A stretch of 6,529 bases of DNA from Pseudomonadota bacterium (GTDB lineage Bacteria; SAR324; XYD2-FULL-50-16; JAHJRI01). Positions 5,923 to 6,529 of the stretch are shown here, piece by piece. Position 1 is the stretch's first letter; every line of letters begins with the position of its first letter. The notes below the pieces were generated by a model. The model saw nothing but the letters and a program-made list of their open reading frames with translations. It did no database searches and had not been told where the DNA came from. Both the position numbers and the translations under genes were made by a program. The stretch covers positions 1-6,529 of the forward strand of contig JAKSDL010000611.1 in NCBI GenBank assembly GCA_022360105.1. The letters run 5' to 3'.

Positions 5923-6529
5923 GAGAATAAAGCTGTTCACGGAAACTCTACCTCGCTTAAACCAATTTAAACTTAACCCTGATGGGTAGATAGAAAGCCG
6001 GGAAACAAATCACAGACTGCTGAAAAAGACTTGAATAGAGGATTTTGAAAATTACGACAGACTTTTAATTTGACAATTTTTCAAATGCATGCCTGCGTTG
6101 AAGAGTAAAGAATACCATCAATACAAAACTATCCTTTAAATCTTCCTTATAAAAAGAAAGATCACGAGGTGTCAATTAAAGAAATTAGCCTAAATGTGTT
6201 TGTTCTGCGGAATGTAATGCCAAAGATAATAGTTTGTAAAATTGAAGTTAAAAAATGTGACGTTTCGGCATTGTTCCAACCTTCTGTGCCGGGTCCATTT
6301 GGACAAAGTGACATTCGTATTCTTAAATAACTCAAGTTTCGCACCCTTGTTTTATTCTATCAGTGGCTCTGCAGTTCACTGGGGAAGATGACTTTTACCT
6401 AAAAGCTATTCGCTACCGGCAGTTAGCTTTTAGCTTTAAACTGAGCACCTTCGGTCCGTTTACATGAATACTCAAAATAATGGAGCGAAGCGAGTCGTAT
6501 CAAAGCTAGTAGCTGATCGCTAATAGCCA
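5923..6529. other. Intergenic region with no convincing gene, running to the right edge
   Basis: About 600 mostly AT-rich bases upstream of the nucleotidase gene. A 60-codon minus-strand frame at 6162-6344 has no ribosome-binding site and no recognisable protein features, so it is not called. Small structures seen: arms atttga (6068-6073)/tcaaat (6081-6086); arms gtcca (6293-6297)/tggac (6300-6304); arms cagtg (6361-6365)/cactg (6377-6381). The nucleotidase promoter should lie in 5923-6100, but I find no hexamer pair good enough to name. No tRNA or rRNA is recognisable. Confidence 0.5.
6399..6433. repeat. 10-bp inverted repeat in an AGCTA-rich segment at the right edge
   Basis: Perfect arms ctaaaagcta (6399-6408) and tagcttttag (6424-6433) around a 15-nt loop. 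Related words (cgcta, tagct, agcta) recur at 6411-6415 and 6504-6529, together with the short duplicated motif gagcga/agcgag (6483-6494). The segment may be part of a dispersed intergenic repeat family cut by the window edge. Confidence 0.45.

Noticed and set aside
6045..6075. Possible Pho box (CTGTCGTAA and TTGTCAAA on the minus strand) before the nucleotidase
   Set aside because: The two half-sites are about 16 bp apart instead of 11, and the neighbouring half-sites match poorly. A phosphate-control site would suit the gene but is not supported.
6162..6344. 60-codon minus-strand frame upstream of the nucleotidase
   Set aside because: No ribosome-binding site or domain features. The sequence looks like intergenic DNA with a small GTCCA/TGGAC hairpin.
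1..6529. CRISPR array, tRNA, rRNA, or insertion sequence with transposase
   Set aside because: No regularly spaced direct repeats, cloverleaf-like segment, rRNA-like sequence or transposase frame was seen on either strand.

Overview
The window reads as a piece of a Gram-negative bacterial chromosome with moderate GC content. The evidence is a Lys-Arg-type Sec signal peptide on a periplasmic-type binding protein, a lipobox on a nucleotidase-like protein, and sigma70-like boxes (TTGACA, 16-17 bp spacers). The style of the IclR proteins and of the long, AT-rich intergenic DNA recalls sulfate-reducing Desulfobacterota. That placement is an impression from memory and could not be tested here.

Layout. 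Bases 1-1275 (minus strand) hold the first 425 codons of a family 5 (peptide/nickel/opine type) ABC transporter substrate-binding protein; its C-terminus lies beyond the left edge. Its upstream DNA (1276-1460) has a good promoter and two clear palindromes, one of them overlapping the -10 box. A gene-poor stretch (about 1460-1899) follows. Next come two convergent genes for IclR-family regulators: 1900-2676 (plus) and 2778-3554 (minus). They are the same length, align without gaps at about 61% identity by hand count, and share 33 consecutive identical residues across the winged-helix DNA-binding region. Bases 3555-3897 contain the promoter of the second regulator, an orphan plus-strand terminator-like hairpin, and a hairpin that probably ends the next minus-strand gene. 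Bases 3898-5909 (minus) encode a lipoprotein of the metallophosphatase/5'-nucleotidase family. Its reading frame is broken at about 4350, exactly at a G-GGA-AAA slippery heptamer, leaving a 530-aa N-terminal part and a 140-aa C-terminal part that overlap by ATGA. From 5923 to the right edge no convincing gene is visible, and the last 130 bases carry short AGCTA-rich inverted and repeated words.

How the parts may work together. The plus-strand IclR gene is divergent from the transporter gene, the usual arrangement for a local regulator of an uptake operon. Because the two IclR proteins have the same DNA-recognition region but diverged effector domains, they may read the same operator in response to different ligands. 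The nucleotidase-like gene has its own strong Shine-Dalgarno site and is separated by hairpins, so it is probably an independent unit. The most notable points are the frame break with its slippery site, the changed metal-ligand pattern in the nucleotidase, the twin regulators, and the palindromes in front of the transporter gene.
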